DNA from: an uncultured Bacteroidota bacterium
GTDB lineage: Bacteria > Bacteroidota > Bacteroidia > Chitinophagales > LD1
Direction of reading: 5' to 3'
DNA: 64,000 nucleotides
Assembly (NCBI GenBank): GCA_903861145.1
Contig: CAIOTH010000020.1
Coordinates: forward strand, 1-64,000
Below, one piece after another: positions 1 through 10,306 of the stretch. The notes beneath the pieces are model-generated. The model made no database searches. It saw nothing but the letters and a program-made list of their open reading frames with translations, and was not told the DNA's origin. Position numbers and translations under genes: made by a program. How positions within the stretch are numbered: the stretch's first letter is position 1; every line of letters begins with the position of its first letter.

Positions 1-1
1 A

Positions 2-3000
2 ACAACACCGGGCGTATACTACCTGACTCAGAATGGCAGCTTACAATACTCATGCGTAGCGATGGGCTTTGGCAATGCACCGGCCGATGCGATAGCGGCG
101 ATACAAGTAGGCCCGGGAGTACCACAAGTAACCGACAACTGTACAATACAAAGTATTACGAGCGATGCACCATCATGCTTCCCTGTAGGTAGTACAACAG
201 TAACATGGACCGCCACCGATGCATCAGGCAACGTATCAACATGCACACAAACAGTAACAGTAAGAGACACAACACCTCCAACAATTACCTGCCCTGCTAA
301 CATCAGTGTAGCCTCGGCAAGCAACAGTTGCGGAGCAGTAGTTAACTTCAGTGTAACAGCAAGCGATAACTGCAGTGCCTCAGTAGTAAGCACGCCGGCA
401 TCAGGCAGCACCTTCAACCTTGGCGCAACCACGGTAACGAGCGTAGCGACAGATCCTTCAGGCAACACAGCCACATGCAGCTTCACGGTAACAGTAATAG
501 ACTCGACAGCACCGGTTATCAGCTGCCCTGCAGATACTCAGATATCTGTCGCAGCCGGACAGTGTAGCACAGTGGTTAATTTTACCGTAAACGCTACTGA
601 CTATTGTTCAGGGGTAGCTTCAATTGTTTCCAATCCGGCTTCGGGCAGTTTATTCCCAATTGGAACTACAACGGTTATTACTACCGCCACTGACACTTCC
701 GGAAATTCATCAAGCTGCACATTTAGCGTAACTGTAACGTCGTTGCCAACACTACTTACCGCAACTGTTTGCGAGGGTGGAACTTATAATTTCAACGGCA
801 GCGCGTTAACACTGGCGGGTACTTACACCGATACTTTAAGCAGCGTGAATAGTTGCGATAGCATTGTTATACTTACCTTAACTATCAATGCACCAATAAC
901 TACACCAGTTAGTGCATCAATATGCGCCGGTGGTACTTATAACTTCAATGGTACGCAAATATCAGCAGCAGGTACTTACTCGGATACCTTAAGTGGAGTA
1001 AACAGTTGTGATAGCATCGTTATACTCACCTTAATTATCAATGCACCGATAACTACACCAGTTAGTGCATCAATATGCTCCGGGGGCAGCTATAACTTTA
1101 ATGGCACGCAAATATCAGTAGCCGGTACTTATTCGGATACCTTGAGCGGATTAAATAGCTGCGATAGTATCGTTATACTTACCTTAACTATCAATGCACC
1201 GATAACTACACCAGTTAGTGCATCAATATGTGCCGGCGGCAGCTATAACTTCAACGGTACGCAAATATTGGCAGCAGGTACTTATTCAGATACCTTGAGT
1301 GGAGTAAACAGTTGCGATAGCATCGTTATACTGACCTTAACTATCAATGCACCAATAACTACACCAGTTAGTGCATCAATATGCTCCGGTGGCAATTATA
1401 ATTTCAATGGTACGCAATTATCGGTAGCGGGTAATTACTCAGATACATTGAGTGGGGTAAATAGCTGCGATAGTATAGTTGTTCTTACCTTAACGGTTAA
1501 TGCACCAATAACCACCCCAGTAAGCGCATCAATCTGTGCCGGTGGCAGTTATAACTTTAATGGTACACAAATATCAGCAGCCGGTACTTACCGCGATACC
1601 TTGAGCGGTGTAAATAGCTGCGACAGTATCGTTGTTCTTACCTTAACAGTTAATTCACCCGTAACTACGCTGATAAGCGCATCAATCTGCGCCGGTGGCA
1701 GTTATAGCTTTAATGGTACACAAATATCAGCAGCTGGTACTTACCGCGATACCTTGAGCGGATTAAATAGCTGCGATAGTATAGTTGTTCTTACTTTAAC
1801 GGTTAATGCACCAATAACCACACAAGTCAGCGCATCAATCTGTGCTGGTGGCAGCTATAACTTCAATGGTACACAAATATCTGCAGCGGGTAATTATCGC
1901 GATACCTTGAGCGGAGTAAACAGTTGCGATAGTATAGTTGTTCTTACCTTAACGGTTAATGCACCAACCACTACACCAATCAGCGCATCAATCTGCGCCG
2001 GTGGCAGTTATAGCTTTAATGGTACACAAATATCAGCAGCCGGTACTTACCGCGATACCTTGAGCGGCGTAAATAGCTGCGACAGTATCGTTGTACTTAC
2101 CTTAACTATCAATGCGCCGTTAACTACGCCAATCAGTGCCTCAGTCTGTGCAGGCGGCAGTTATAACTTCAATGGCACAGTGTTGTCTACAGCAGGTACC
2201 TACCGCGATACTTTATCAGGGGTAAACAGTTGCGATAGTATCATCATTCTTACGTTAACGGTTAATCCTGCCATTACTACACCAATAAGCGCTTCAATAT
2301 GCGCAGGTAATAGCTATAACTTTAGCGGTACGCAGATATCAGTAGCCGGTACTTATCGTGATACTTTATCTGGTTTGAATAGTTGCGACAGCGTAATTAT
2401 TTTAACCTTAACAGTTAATCAACCGCAGGCCACAACTATAAATGCAAGTATTTGCCAGGGTAGTTACACCTTCAACGGTAATCAGTATACAAACCCTGGA
2501 ACTTACACGGCCACATTTACCGGCGCTAATGGATGCGATAGTGTGGTTACGCTTCATCTAACCACGGGTGCAGGATTTACAGTTGGTCTGGGTAACGACA
2601 CTACTATTTGCGGTGGCAATTCGGTTATACTGGATGCTGGCAATGCAGGAACGTATGCATGGTCTAACAATACAACCACCGAAACTTTAACCGTTGGATC
2701 TACCGGTATTTACAGTGTAACGGCAACTAATGGTACCGGTTGTAGTTCAAGCGCAAGTATAAGTGTTACGGTTAATCAAACGCCAATTGTGAATTTAGGC
2801 CCTGCCTTATCAGCATGCACCGGCAACACCGTTATATTGTTTGCGGGCAATATCGGCTCAACTTATCTTTGGTCTGATAACTCGGTCAATGAGTCGCTCA
2901 CGGTAACAACCTCGGGCACTTATAGCGTAACTGTAACCAATGCATCAAATTGTAGCGCAAGCGGTAGCATTCAGGTCACATTTAATCCTTCACCGGTGGT

Positions 3001-3910
3001 TTCATCGGGAAGCGTTACAACATTGTGTAATGGCGGTAGCGTTAACTTAAATGCGGGTAATCCGGGCTCAACCTATTTATGGTCTGATAATTCAACCGGT
3101 CAAACCCTCCACATAAATAGTACTGGCACCTACGATGTAACCATAACCACATCTACACAGTGCACGGCGGTAAGTAGCTTTGATGTTATTAGTCAAAACG
3201 TAGCGGTTAGCCTTAATGGTAACACCTCGTTCTGCCAGGGCGATTCAGTTACGCTTGACGCCGGCAACGCGGCTTCTACTTATCAGTGGTCTAATAACGC
3301 TACCAGCCAAACGATTACGGAACATTCTGGCGGCGCTTATTCGGTTACAGTTACCAGCACTTTGGGTTGTACAGCTTCGGGCACGGCTAATTTGAATATG
3401 ATTAGTGTAGGCCCTGCAACGCTTAACTTAGGTGTTCATACTATTTGTTCGAATGCCGGTGATGAAACGTTAACGGGTGGTAGCCCTACGGGTGGTACCT
3501 ATTCTGGCAATGGCGTGGTAGGCAACGTATTTCAACCATCTACCGTTCCACCGGGTAGATATGCGATTAGCTACACAGTTACCGATAGCGGGTGTAGTGC
3601 ATCGGCTATAGATACTATTGCAGTTAATTACTGCACCGGTATTATCAGTATAGGTAACCCTATGCAGGTAGATTTATACCCTAACCCGAATAACGGCAAT
3701 TTTGAATTGATTATTACCAACGGCTTTGTAAACGACTTTAACATTGATGTAATTGATGTTGATGGGCGTAAAATATTTGGGACAATGCACGAAAGCGCCC
3801 ATGTGCAGTATATGAAGACGTTTGACCTAAGCTCATTGGCTAAGGGCGTATACTTTGTAAGGGTAATAACCAATACCGAAACAATTGTTAAACGAGTAGT
3901 TTTACAGTAA
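2..3910 (+). CDS. HYR-domain / tandem-repeat surface protein with T9SS type A sorting domain (5' end outside window)
   Basis: Frame is open to the window edge upstream of the listed ATG (TTPGVYYLTQNGSLQYSCVA-M). HYR-like repeats (DTTPPTITCPANISV), 12 units of about 51 aa (SASICAGGSYNFNGTQISAAGTY.DTLSGVNSCDS), C-term VDLYPNPNNGNFEL...LAKGVYFVRVITNTETIVKRVVLQ. Confidence 0.9.
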   Translation, partial: TTPGVYYLTQNGSLQYSCVAMGFGNAPADAIAAIQVGPGVPQVTDNCTIQSITSDAPSCFPVGSTTVTWTATDASGNVSTCTQTVTVRDTTPPTITCPANISVASASNSCGAVVNFSVTASDNCSASVVSTPASGSTFNLGATTVTSVATDPSGNTATCSFTVTVIDSTAPVISCPADTQISVAAGQCSTVVNFTVNATDYCSGVASIVSNPASGSLFPIGTTTVITTATDTSGNSSSCTFSVTVTSLPTLLTATVCEGGTYNFNGSALTLAGTYTDTLSSVNSCDSIVILTLTINAPITTPVSASICAGGTYNFNGTQISAAGTYSDTLSGVNSCDSIVILTLIINAPITTPVSASICSGGSYNFNGTQISVAGTYSDTLSGLNSCDSIVILTLTINAPITTPVSASICAGGSYNFNGTQILAAGTYSDTLSGVNSCDSIVILTLTINAPITTPVSASICSGGNYNFNGTQLSVAGNYSDTLSGVNSCDSIVVLTLTVNAPITTPVSASICAGGSYNFNGTQISAAGTYRDTLSGVNSCDSIVVLTLTVNSPVTTLISASICAGGSYSFNGTQISAAGTYRDTLSGLNSCDSIVVLTLTVNAPITTQVSASICAGGSYNFNGTQISAAGNYRDTLSGVNSCDSIVVLTLTVNAPTTTPISASICAGGSYSFNGTQISAAGTYRDTLSGVNSCDSIVVLTLTINAPLTTPISASVCAGGSYNFNGTVLSTAGTYRDTLSGVNSCDSIIILTLTVNPAITTPISASICAGNSYNFSGTQISVAGTYRDTLSGLNSCDSVIILTLTVNQPQATTINASICQGSYTFNGNQYTNPGTYTATFTGANGCDSVVTLHLTTGAGFTVGLGNDTTICGGNSVILDAGNAGTYAWSNNTTTETLTVGSTGIYSVTATNGTGCSSSASISVTVNQTPIVNLGPALSACTGNTVILFAGNIGSTYLWSDNSVNESLTVTTSGTYSVTVTNASNCSASGSIQVTFNPSPVVSSGSVTTLCNGGSVNLNAGNPGSTYLWSDNSTGQTLHINSTGTYDVTITTSTQCTAVSSFDVISQNVAVSLNGNTSFCQGDSVTLDAGNAASTYQWSNNATSQTITEHSGGAYSVTVTSTLGCTASGTANLNMISVGPATLNLGVHTICSNAGDETLTGGSPTGGTYSGNGVVGNVFQPSTVPPGRYAISYTVTDSGCSASAIDTIAVNYCTGIISIGNPMQVDLYPNPNNGNFELIITNGFVNDFNIDVIDVDGRKIFGTMHESAHVQYMKTFDLSSLAKGVYFVRVITNTETIVKRVVLQ
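757..2577 (+). repeat. Intragenic tandem repeat, ~153 bp period, about 12 units (first and last diverged)
   Basis: agtgcatcaatatgc recurs at 911 and 1064 (153 bp apart); 12 NSCDS/NGCDS-type units counted in the translation. Confidence 0.9.
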
Positions 3911-3921
3911 GGAACTCTCCT

Positions 3922-3965
3922 AAATGCTACATGTCAGACCTACCAAGGGCTGACATGTAGCATTT
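3922..3965. terminator. Strong bidirectional intrinsic terminator
   Basis: Perfect 16-bp stem aaatgctacatgtcag / ctgacatgtagcattt followed by T tract, between convergent genes. Confidence 0.85.
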
Positions 3966-3991
3966 TTTATTCTGGATATTTAAACAAGACC

Positions 3992-4017
3992 AATTAGCTA
4001 ACGAGTGTTAGCTAATT
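3992..4017. terminator. Perfect 11-bp inverted repeat with 4-nt loop (second hairpin between convergent genes)
   Basis: aattagctaac-gagt-gttagctaatt; no obvious T tract. Confidence 0.45.
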
Positions 4018-4051
4018 CGAAGCAAAACCCCAATGATGCGTTTCGTCGAAA

Positions 4052-4867
4052 TTATGAGGCGTTATAAATTCTCATCGCGGCTTCAATAACCTGCTCAAGC
4101 TTACCTAATTCAAGAATGCTTTCACTATCGCTTGCCGATGATTTTGGATTAGGGTGTACTTCAATAAACAAGCCATCTGCCCCGGTTGCAAATGCAAATT
4201 TAGCCAGCGTACCTACTAAATCAGGATTGCCGCCGCTGGTGCCATTACTGCGGTTTGGTTTTTGAAGGCTATGAGTGCAATCGAGTATTACCGGGCATTG
4301 TGCTGCTTCCTTTATTCTTGGTATACATGTCGCATCTACTATCAAATCATTATATCCGAACGAGAAACCACGTTCACACATCCATACCTCTTTTCCCTTA
4401 CCCGAGCGAAACTTGTCAGCAACAAATTTGCAGGCCTCCGGCGATAAAAATTGCCCTTTTTTTATATTCGTTGGTAACCCGCTATCCGAACACTTCAATA
4501 TTAAATCTGTTTGTCGGCACAAAAATGCCGGCACTTGTAAATGTGTTACATAATCAGCAACTTCAGTTACATCAGTGGTTTCGTGCACATCGGTAATTAC
4601 TTGCATTCCTGTATCTCGAACTGAACGTAAAATCTCCAAAGCCTCTTTGCGCCCGATGCCGGTAAAACTACCATGCGATGTGCGATTTGCTTTTTGGTAG
4701 CTGCCTTTAAAAATCGGGTGCATACCAAACTTTTCTGCAATGGCCTGTACTTCCTTGGCAATCTGGTGAGCCAGTTCGCTGCTTTCAATAATACATGGGC
4801 CGGCTATAAGTAGCGGCCTATTTTTTTGATTTTTCTCCATTGTATCCGCCATGATGCCTTTGGGCAT
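4052..4867 (-). CDS. kdsA: 3-deoxy-8-phosphooctulonate synthase
   Basis: LLIAGPCIIES, FKGSYQKANRTS, LDCTHSLQKPN, GADGLFIEVHPNP motifs; true start may be internal (MEKNQK, ~4840). Confidence 0.93.
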   Translation of the reverse strand: MPKGIMADTMEKNQKNRPLLIAGPCIIESSELAHQIAKEVQAIAEKFGMHPIFKGSYQKANRTSHGSFTGIGRKEALEILRSVRDTGMQVITDVHETTDVTEVADYVTHLQVPAFLCRQTDLILKCSDSGLPTNIKKGQFLSPEACKFVADKFRSGKGKEVWMCERGFSFGYNDLIVDATCIPRIKEAAQCPVILDCTHSLQKPNRSNGTSGGNPDLVGTLAKFAFATGADGLFIEVHPNPKSSASDSESILELGKLEQVIEAAMRIYNAS

Positions 4868-5405
4868 ATTGTTGTTTAGTGAATCCTATTTTCGTCATTA
4901 CTCCAACTACCAACAAATCGCAAATTACCGACATGCAGGTTGTTGATGTTGTAGGTGTTAATTCTAACGGGCAAATTTCCTTAACCGGCCCATACGAAAG
5001 GTTGACCGTACTTTTTGTAGCAAGCAGCGAAGTTCCATCTCCCGTTATTGATAAAATTTTGGTTTCAGGGTAAAGATGTGTTACCAGGTCCAGCAGCTCC
5101 AACACCTCTCTTGTTTTACCCGAATTGGAAAAAACAATCAAAACATCTCCCTCCGTCATAATTCCAAGGTCTCCGTGTTGTGCTTCAGCCGGGTGTAAAA
5201 AGCAGGCCGGTGTACCAGTTGAACTTAGCGTTGTAGCCAATGTATGCGCTATCTGCCCTGCCTTTCCCATGCCACTGGTAATTATTTTGGTATGCTTTGG
5301 GTTTGGCCTGTTCGCTATTATAGCAGCAAGTTCGTCAATACCCGGCATGGGTATTGACCGTAGGTATTCAATTTCGGTTTCTAATAACTTTTTGTAATCT
5401 AACAT
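4818..5405 (-). CDS. kdsD: SIS-domain sugar-phosphate isomerase, arabinose-5-phosphate isomerase-like, without CBS domains
   Basis: SGMGKAGQIAHTLATTLSSTGTPACFLHPAEAQHGDLGIMTEGDVLIVFSNSGKTREVLEL; overlaps kdsA. Confidence 0.82.
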   Translation of the reverse strand: MLDYKKLLETEIEYLRSIPMPGIDELAAIIANRPNPKHTKIITSGMGKAGQIAHTLATTLSSTGTPACFLHPAEAQHGDLGIMTEGDVLIVFSNSGKTREVLELLDLVTHLYPETKILSITGDGTSLLATKSTVNLSYGPVKEICPLELTPTTSTTCMSVICDLLVVGVMTKIGFTKQQYAQRHHGGYNGEKSKK

Positions 5406-5502
5406 GTATAAAAGTGCTTCTAAACGGTTGTTCTGCTCTTAAATTGTTACTCAAAAATAGGATTAATACTGTTTTATCGCTGCTGTTTTTGTTTTGGCCC
5501 TT

Positions 5503-6393
5503 TTATTGGTATCGCTTTGCCAATAAATAATCTATATCTAAAACAAGGCCACACTTGGTATTAACAGGCTTATCAAGGGCTTTATAGGTGTTCATATCAA
5601 TCTTAAGTTCACCAATAAAATCATCTCGGCTCAATATATCATAGTCATATACTTTAAGGTAGATGATATCACCTTTACATATAGTAAAGTCAAAATTATC
5701 ACGGCCCTCAGGGTCGCTATATGTATAACTATTGTTAGCGTAATCTGCAAGGTTTAACTTTTCGCCCATTAAAACCGTGGTCCAATAAACATCGGGTTTG
5801 GCGTTTTTTGGATTAAATACATAGTCATCCCATGGCTCGCCACGGTAATCTGTATCCGATACCAAAATATAACTTACAGCCAGCTTTAGTTTTATGCGTG
5901 GCGGCATAGTAAAATCTAAACTGTCACTTTTAAATTTACATGCAATTTCGTTTCCCCAATTATCCTGCGCAACGAATACAGGCCGTAAGCAATGCGCTCC
6001 TTCATCAAGGTTAAACGCCGCTACGGGAATGTATACCTGCTGGCCGGGATAAATTTTATTGGTAGTATAAGGTGATAGAGAATGGCCCGGAATTAACCTC
6101 CCGGTTGAGTCCGCAATTTTGTTAAAGCCTGTGGCTGCCGAAAGAACGCCGGTGTCGGCATAAAAAAATACCGAGATGGTATACCAATGTATAGTGTCAC
6201 CACCTGCTTCCATTTCCTTTATCGAATGAAGCAGAGTAACGTCATAGGTTATTTTAAGTGCCGTGGCATCTCTATACCTTGTTGTTTTAACCGTAACATT
6301 TTTAATTGTAATTTCCTGCTTCGCCGCTGTTACTGTCAGCACGTATAAAACGGCAAAGAGTAAAATGATTTTTTTAAACATTATCTTCTTCAC
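5503..6393 (-). CDS. Secreted protein with C2-like domain
   Basis: Signal peptide; PDVYWTTVLMGEK...KGDIIYLKVYDYDILSRDDFIGELKIDM resembles a C2 calcium-binding fold. Confidence 0.55.
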   Translation of the reverse strand: MKKIMFKKIILLFAVLYVLTVTAAKQEITIKNVTVKTTRYRDATALKITYDVTLLHSIKEMEAGGDTIHWYTISVFFYADTGVLSAATGFNKIADSTGRLIPGHSLSPYTTNKIYPGQQVYIPVAAFNLDEGAHCLRPVFVAQDNWGNEIACKFKSDSLDFTMPPRIKLKLAVSYILVSDTDYRGEPWDDYVFNPKNAKPDVYWTTVLMGEKLNLADYANNSYTYSDPEGRDNFDFTICKGDIIYLKVYDYDILSRDDFIGELKIDMNTYKALDKPVNTKCGLVLDIDYLLAKRYQ

Positions 6394-6420
6394 CCAATTT
6401 GATTAGCGAAACAGAGTATC

Positions 6421-7029
6421 CTAGTAGTTCGCTTCCTTCTTCCAGGCAGCGAAATCCTTTTTATCGATATTGGTGATGATGGTCTTCATAGCTCCGGCCC
6501 AGGCCTTTGATGTGGTCCCTCCGCTTGATTTGGCAGTTACCTTTTTCGACCATAATACTTCGCGCGTTTCTATATTAAAAAACACAACGTGCACGGTTGC
6601 AAGGTCAGCGGTTTTATTAAAGCTTTGACCAATAAATACTACCGCAAGGCCCTTTTTTTGTTGGCTTGGCGGCAATAGCTTTACCTCTGCGGCAATATCA
6701 GCCTTGCTTAATTCAACCTCGGCATCTGCAAGCAGGGCGTCGGTTTCGCGCGCACCGTTTATTTGGGTTACGCCTTTTACATCATTGGCTACGGTGTTTT
6801 TTTTGAAAACCTTAGCTAAATCCATGCTAAGCGTAACAGCATTCCACTCTTTAAAATACTGGTCGCGAATGGTATGTGGCGACTCGTCTTTAAACCCTAT
6901 CATTTTTAGCTTGGTAAAATCCATGCCATACCAAACTACAGTAGGGCTTCCGAAAACCAGTTTCGTATCCTGTGCCGATAATGCCAGCACACATATAATA
7001 ATAGGGAGTAGTAAAGTGTATTTTTTCAT
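6421..7029 (-). CDS. Hypothetical secreted protein
   Basis: ORF with N-terminal signal peptide MKKYTLLLPIIICVLALSAQ. Confidence 0.7.
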   Translation of the reverse strand: MKKYTLLLPIIICVLALSAQDTKLVFGSPTVVWYGMDFTKLKMIGFKDESPHTIRDQYFKEWNAVTLSMDLAKVFKKNTVANDVKGVTQINGARETDALLADAEVELSKADIAAEVKLLPPSQQKKGLAVVFIGQSFNKTADLATVHVVFFNIETREVLWSKKVTAKSSGGTTSKAWAGAMKTIITNIDKKDFAAWKKEANY

Positions 7030-7113
7030 GAGTTTGATTTTTTGAATAGTTGTACGAAATAAAAATAGGAAAATATTGAAAATGACAAACGGCTATCTTA
7101 ATAACTCATTAAA

Positions 7114-8250
7114 TTATTTATCATCCCATGTATTAACAAATTGAACCAGCACCTTTTTCATTGCCTCAAGCCCTTTTGGGTTAATGCATTCAATAACATC
7201 AAGGCGTGTGTGGTAGGCGGGGTCCAGCTTGCTCGAGTCCATGCCAATTACGCAAATAGCGGGCAAACCAAGTATGCCAAACGCCGATCCATCAGATGCC
7301 CCTACGCTTAACGGAAGTTTTTTAACCGGAACGTCGGCAGCTATAAAAGCAGCTTCTACCATATCAATGTATTTCTGTTCATAAAACACAAGTGTATTAA
7401 CCTCGCTGGTACCAATAGTTAAATGCTCCGGGTCCTTTATTGTATCAACGTTAAACAAAAAGGCTTTCTCCTTTAGTAGTTGTTCTTTATGCCGTTTCCC
7501 GTAAGCCCATGCACCTCGCAGTCCGGCTTCTTCCGCTCCAAAGCTTATAACTCTAAGCCTGGTGTGTTTCAACCTCTTTTCCGAAAACACCTTGGCCATT
7601 TCAACAGCCATTGCCACACCGGTTAAATTATCCGATGCCCCATGTACTACATCCGTGCCATGCATATCAAAAAAAACAATCAGCACGGGGGTCATAACCA
7701 CAAAAAACCACCAGCCATAAGCAAACCAGGCGGCATGTATAAAAATGGAAAGCAACGCATAAATCCCAAGTATGGGTAGTACAAAACCCGCAATAACGCT
7801 AAGTACTGCACCTGTATGTTTTAATTTATACCACCACTTAAACTCTTTAACGCTATCAATGTGCCCGGCAACAATAAGGGTATCGCGTACCTCACCGGTC
7901 GGCTCAATATCGCCAATCACATTCCACGATGGTTTTTTGGGGAATAGAAAATCGAGCCAATGCCTATAGGTTACAAAATGGCCCAGGAAAAGAATGCTAT
8001 TCGCTATACCCAATGGTCCTGCAATGCGCACATCCACTTTCATTAACACCAGCACTAAAACATATACCAGGCAAAATATCTTAAGCGATTGAAAGTGCCC
8101 TTCCAGCGCCGATTGAAATTCCTCTACCTCTACCTTATCACAGTATTTGCGCAAAACATCGGCAGTGTATAACTGTGCCTGTTTCTCCTGCTCACTACCA
8201 AAATACCGGCCTCCGAACCTGGAGATAACATCGTTTATATAAGTGAGCAT
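7114..8250 (-). CDS. M28-family zinc aminopeptidase with transmembrane segments
   Basis: VAGHIDSVKE, HGASDNLTGVAMAVEMA, FGAEEAGLRGAWAY, GASDGSAFGILGLPAICV, YHTRLDV. Confidence 0.85.
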   Translation of the reverse strand: MLTYINDVISRFGGRYFGSEQEKQAQLYTADVLRKYCDKVEVEEFQSALEGHFQSLKIFCLVYVLVLVLMKVDVRIAGPLGIANSILFLGHFVTYRHWLDFLFPKKPSWNVIGDIEPTGEVRDTLIVAGHIDSVKEFKWWYKLKHTGAVLSVIAGFVLPILGIYALLSIFIHAAWFAYGWWFFVVMTPVLIVFFDMHGTDVVHGASDNLTGVAMAVEMAKVFSEKRLKHTRLRVISFGAEEAGLRGAWAYGKRHKEQLLKEKAFLFNVDTIKDPEHLTIGTSEVNTLVFYEQKYIDMVEAAFIAADVPVKKLPLSVGASDGSAFGILGLPAICVIGMDSSKLDPAYHTRLDVIECINPKGLEAMKKVLVQFVNTWDDK

Positions 8251-8403
8251 ATAAGAGGGTTTGATTTCCTACAAGTATAACTAATTATGTCTTATCAAAC
8301 GTTTGAAGGCACAAACCTCCGCACGGTACATTTTTTCGCAGCTATCTTATTCCGTTTTCTTTATGGGGTGCTTTAATGCGTGTAAATGGCCTATCTTGTT
8401 CGC

Positions 8404-9558
8404 ATGAAAATAAATGTGTTATGTTTTGCCTGCATGTGCTTTGTTATGGCCGCTTCGGCCGGGCCTAAGCCTAAAAATCCGGCTAAAACTTCCCCTGCTT
8501 GGTTAGATACTTATTCTGTTCAAAGTGATTCAACACACGCCGGTAACGTTATTTTGGTTACGCTTGATGGGTTTCGTTGGCAGGAGTTGTTCGGCGGTGC
8601 GCAAAGAAACCTGGTTGGGTTCAAAAAATTTGTGAGCGATGTTAAATCGCTTAAAGCAGCTTATTGGTCAAAATCTAAACAGGAAAGGCGCGAAAAGCTG
8701 ATGCCTTTTATGTGGGGAACTGTTGCTAATACCGGGCAAATTTATGGCAACAGAAAGGCCCACAGTCGTATGTTCGTTTCAAACAAATACAGGTTTTCCT
8801 ATCCCGGTTACTCCGAAATTTTTTGTGGCTTTGCCGATAAGCGTATCAATTCAAATTCATACCCCGATAATCCCAATAAAAATATTTTCGATTTCCTGGC
8901 GGCGCAACCGGCCTTTGCCAATAACATAGCTGCAATAAGTACCTGGAACGCATTTACTCATATTATAAACTCTAACCGCAATGGGGTTCCGGTTTATACT
9001 AATCTTTTATCTTCAGCCGATACTGCAGCTTATACAAGCAACTTCGCGTTTCAGCAGTTTACAACCACCATTCCGGTAAGCAACGGTTTTATTACCGACG
9101 ATACGCTTACTTATCATTTCGCTAAGGAGTATATTTCAAAATTCCATCCCAGGTTTGCATTTATCGGAATGGATGAAACCGATCATTTTGGTCATGCAAA
9201 ACGGTACGACGCTTATCTGCATACTGCCAACCTTGAAGATGCCTATCTGGCCGATTTGTGGAATATGCTGCAGCAGGACAGTGTTTACGCTAACAACACT
9301 ACCCTAATTATTACTTGCGATCACGGCCGCGGAAAAATACCTCGTTATCGTTGGCAAAGCCACGGTGTAAAATACCCTTACGCTAACGAAACCTGGATGG
9401 CCGTAATAGGGCCGCAAACACCGGCAATAGGAGAGGTGCACGGCGGGGCAAAGCTTTACCACAATCAAATTGCTCAAACCATAGCCGCGCTTTTTGGGTA
9501 CACCTATACCAACTCGCCGTCACCTGGCCCGGCTATAAATGCGGTGTTAGGTAAATAA
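8404..9558 (+). CDS. Alkaline-phosphatase/phosphopentomutase-superfamily metalloenzyme, secreted
   Basis: NVILVTLDGFRWQELFGG, FIGMDETDHFGHAKRYDAY, TTLIITCDHGRG; start chosen at MKINVLC within ORF 8386-9558. Confidence 0.75.
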   Translation: MKINVLCFACMCFVMAASAGPKPKNPAKTSPAWLDTYSVQSDSTHAGNVILVTLDGFRWQELFGGAQRNLVGFKKFVSDVKSLKAAYWSKSKQERREKLMPFMWGTVANTGQIYGNRKAHSRMFVSNKYRFSYPGYSEIFCGFADKRINSNSYPDNPNKNIFDFLAAQPAFANNIAAISTWNAFTHIINSNRNGVPVYTNLLSSADTAAYTSNFAFQQFTTTIPVSNGFITDDTLTYHFAKEYISKFHPRFAFIGMDETDHFGHAKRYDAYLHTANLEDAYLADLWNMLQQDSVYANNTTLIITCDHGRGKIPRYRWQSHGVKYPYANETWMAVIGPQTPAIGEVHGGAKLYHNQIAQTIAALFGYTYTNSPSPGPAINAVLGK

Positions 9559-9649
9559 GCCTTCACGCAGCATTTTTCGAACAAATAATTGTGTCACAAA
9601 TTAATGCCTTTAACACCTTTTGCTAATTTGTGAACCAATTGGTTTTACT

Positions 9650-10306
9650 ATGGAGCAGGTCGAAATTTTCAGGCAGCGTTTTAGAGATGAATTTATAACC
9701 GAAAGATATTCGGGTAAATTGCATCTGGCGTTTATCAATACGTGGTGCCTTGCGGGTATTATAGCATGTGCCCTTAATATGCACCATCCCACTTTAAAAC
9801 AGTTCCTCGTTATTCCGCTTACCTTTCTTTATACTAATCTGTTCGAGTATTTTGGCCACCGGTTCCCTATGCACCACCGGTACAATGCACTTAAGGCTGT
9901 GTTTAAGCGGCACACTTTGCAGCACCACCATTTTTTTACCAATACCCGCATGAATTGTGATAGCCCCAACGATTTTAAAATCATCCTCTTTCCACCGGTG
10001 CTGCTTATTTTCTTTTCTCTCTTTTTTGCACTTCCGGCTGCGCTGGCTATATACCATTTTTTTTCGCTTAACGCTGCCATGTTTTATGTAGCAACCACCT
10101 TGGTTTACTATCTTAATTACGAATGGCTGCACCTTACCTACCATCTTCCCGAAACCCATTTTATATATGCCGTGCCCGGCTTAAAATTTCTTCGCCGCCT
10201 GCACTTTCAACATCACGACATCAAGGAGATGGATAAATACAACTTCAACATCACCTATCCTGTTTTCGATTTAATATTTGGGACATTAAAAACGGGCAGT
10301 CGTTGA
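9650..10306 (+). CDS. Fatty acid hydroxylase / sterol desaturase superfamily membrane protein
   Basis: Histidine clusters GHRFPMHH, HTLQHHHFF, HLTYHLPETH, RRLHFQHHD; start uncertain within ORF 9620-10306. Confidence 0.7.
   Translation: MEQVEIFRQRFRDEFITERYSGKLHLAFINTWCLAGIIACALNMHHPTLKQFLVIPLTFLYTNLFEYFGHRFPMHHRYNALKAVFKRHTLQHHHFFTNTRMNCDSPNDFKIILFPPVLLIFFSLFFALPAALAIYHFFSLNAAMFYVATTLVYYLNYEWLHLTYHLPETHFIYAVPGLKFLRRLHFQHHDIKEMDKYNFNITYPVFDLIFGTLKTGSR

Noticed and set aside
28-486. 152-aa minus-strand ORF at window start
   Set aside because: Lies fully antisense to the HYR-repeat coding region, which has clear domain homology
757-2577. Possible CRISPR or satellite DNA
   Set aside because: 153-bp units keep an open frame and code for a conserved 51-aa domain with no spacers
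9794-10159. Minus-strand ORFs across the sterol-desaturase-family gene
   Set aside because: Overlap a sense ORF with conserved histidine clusters; products show no recognisable domains
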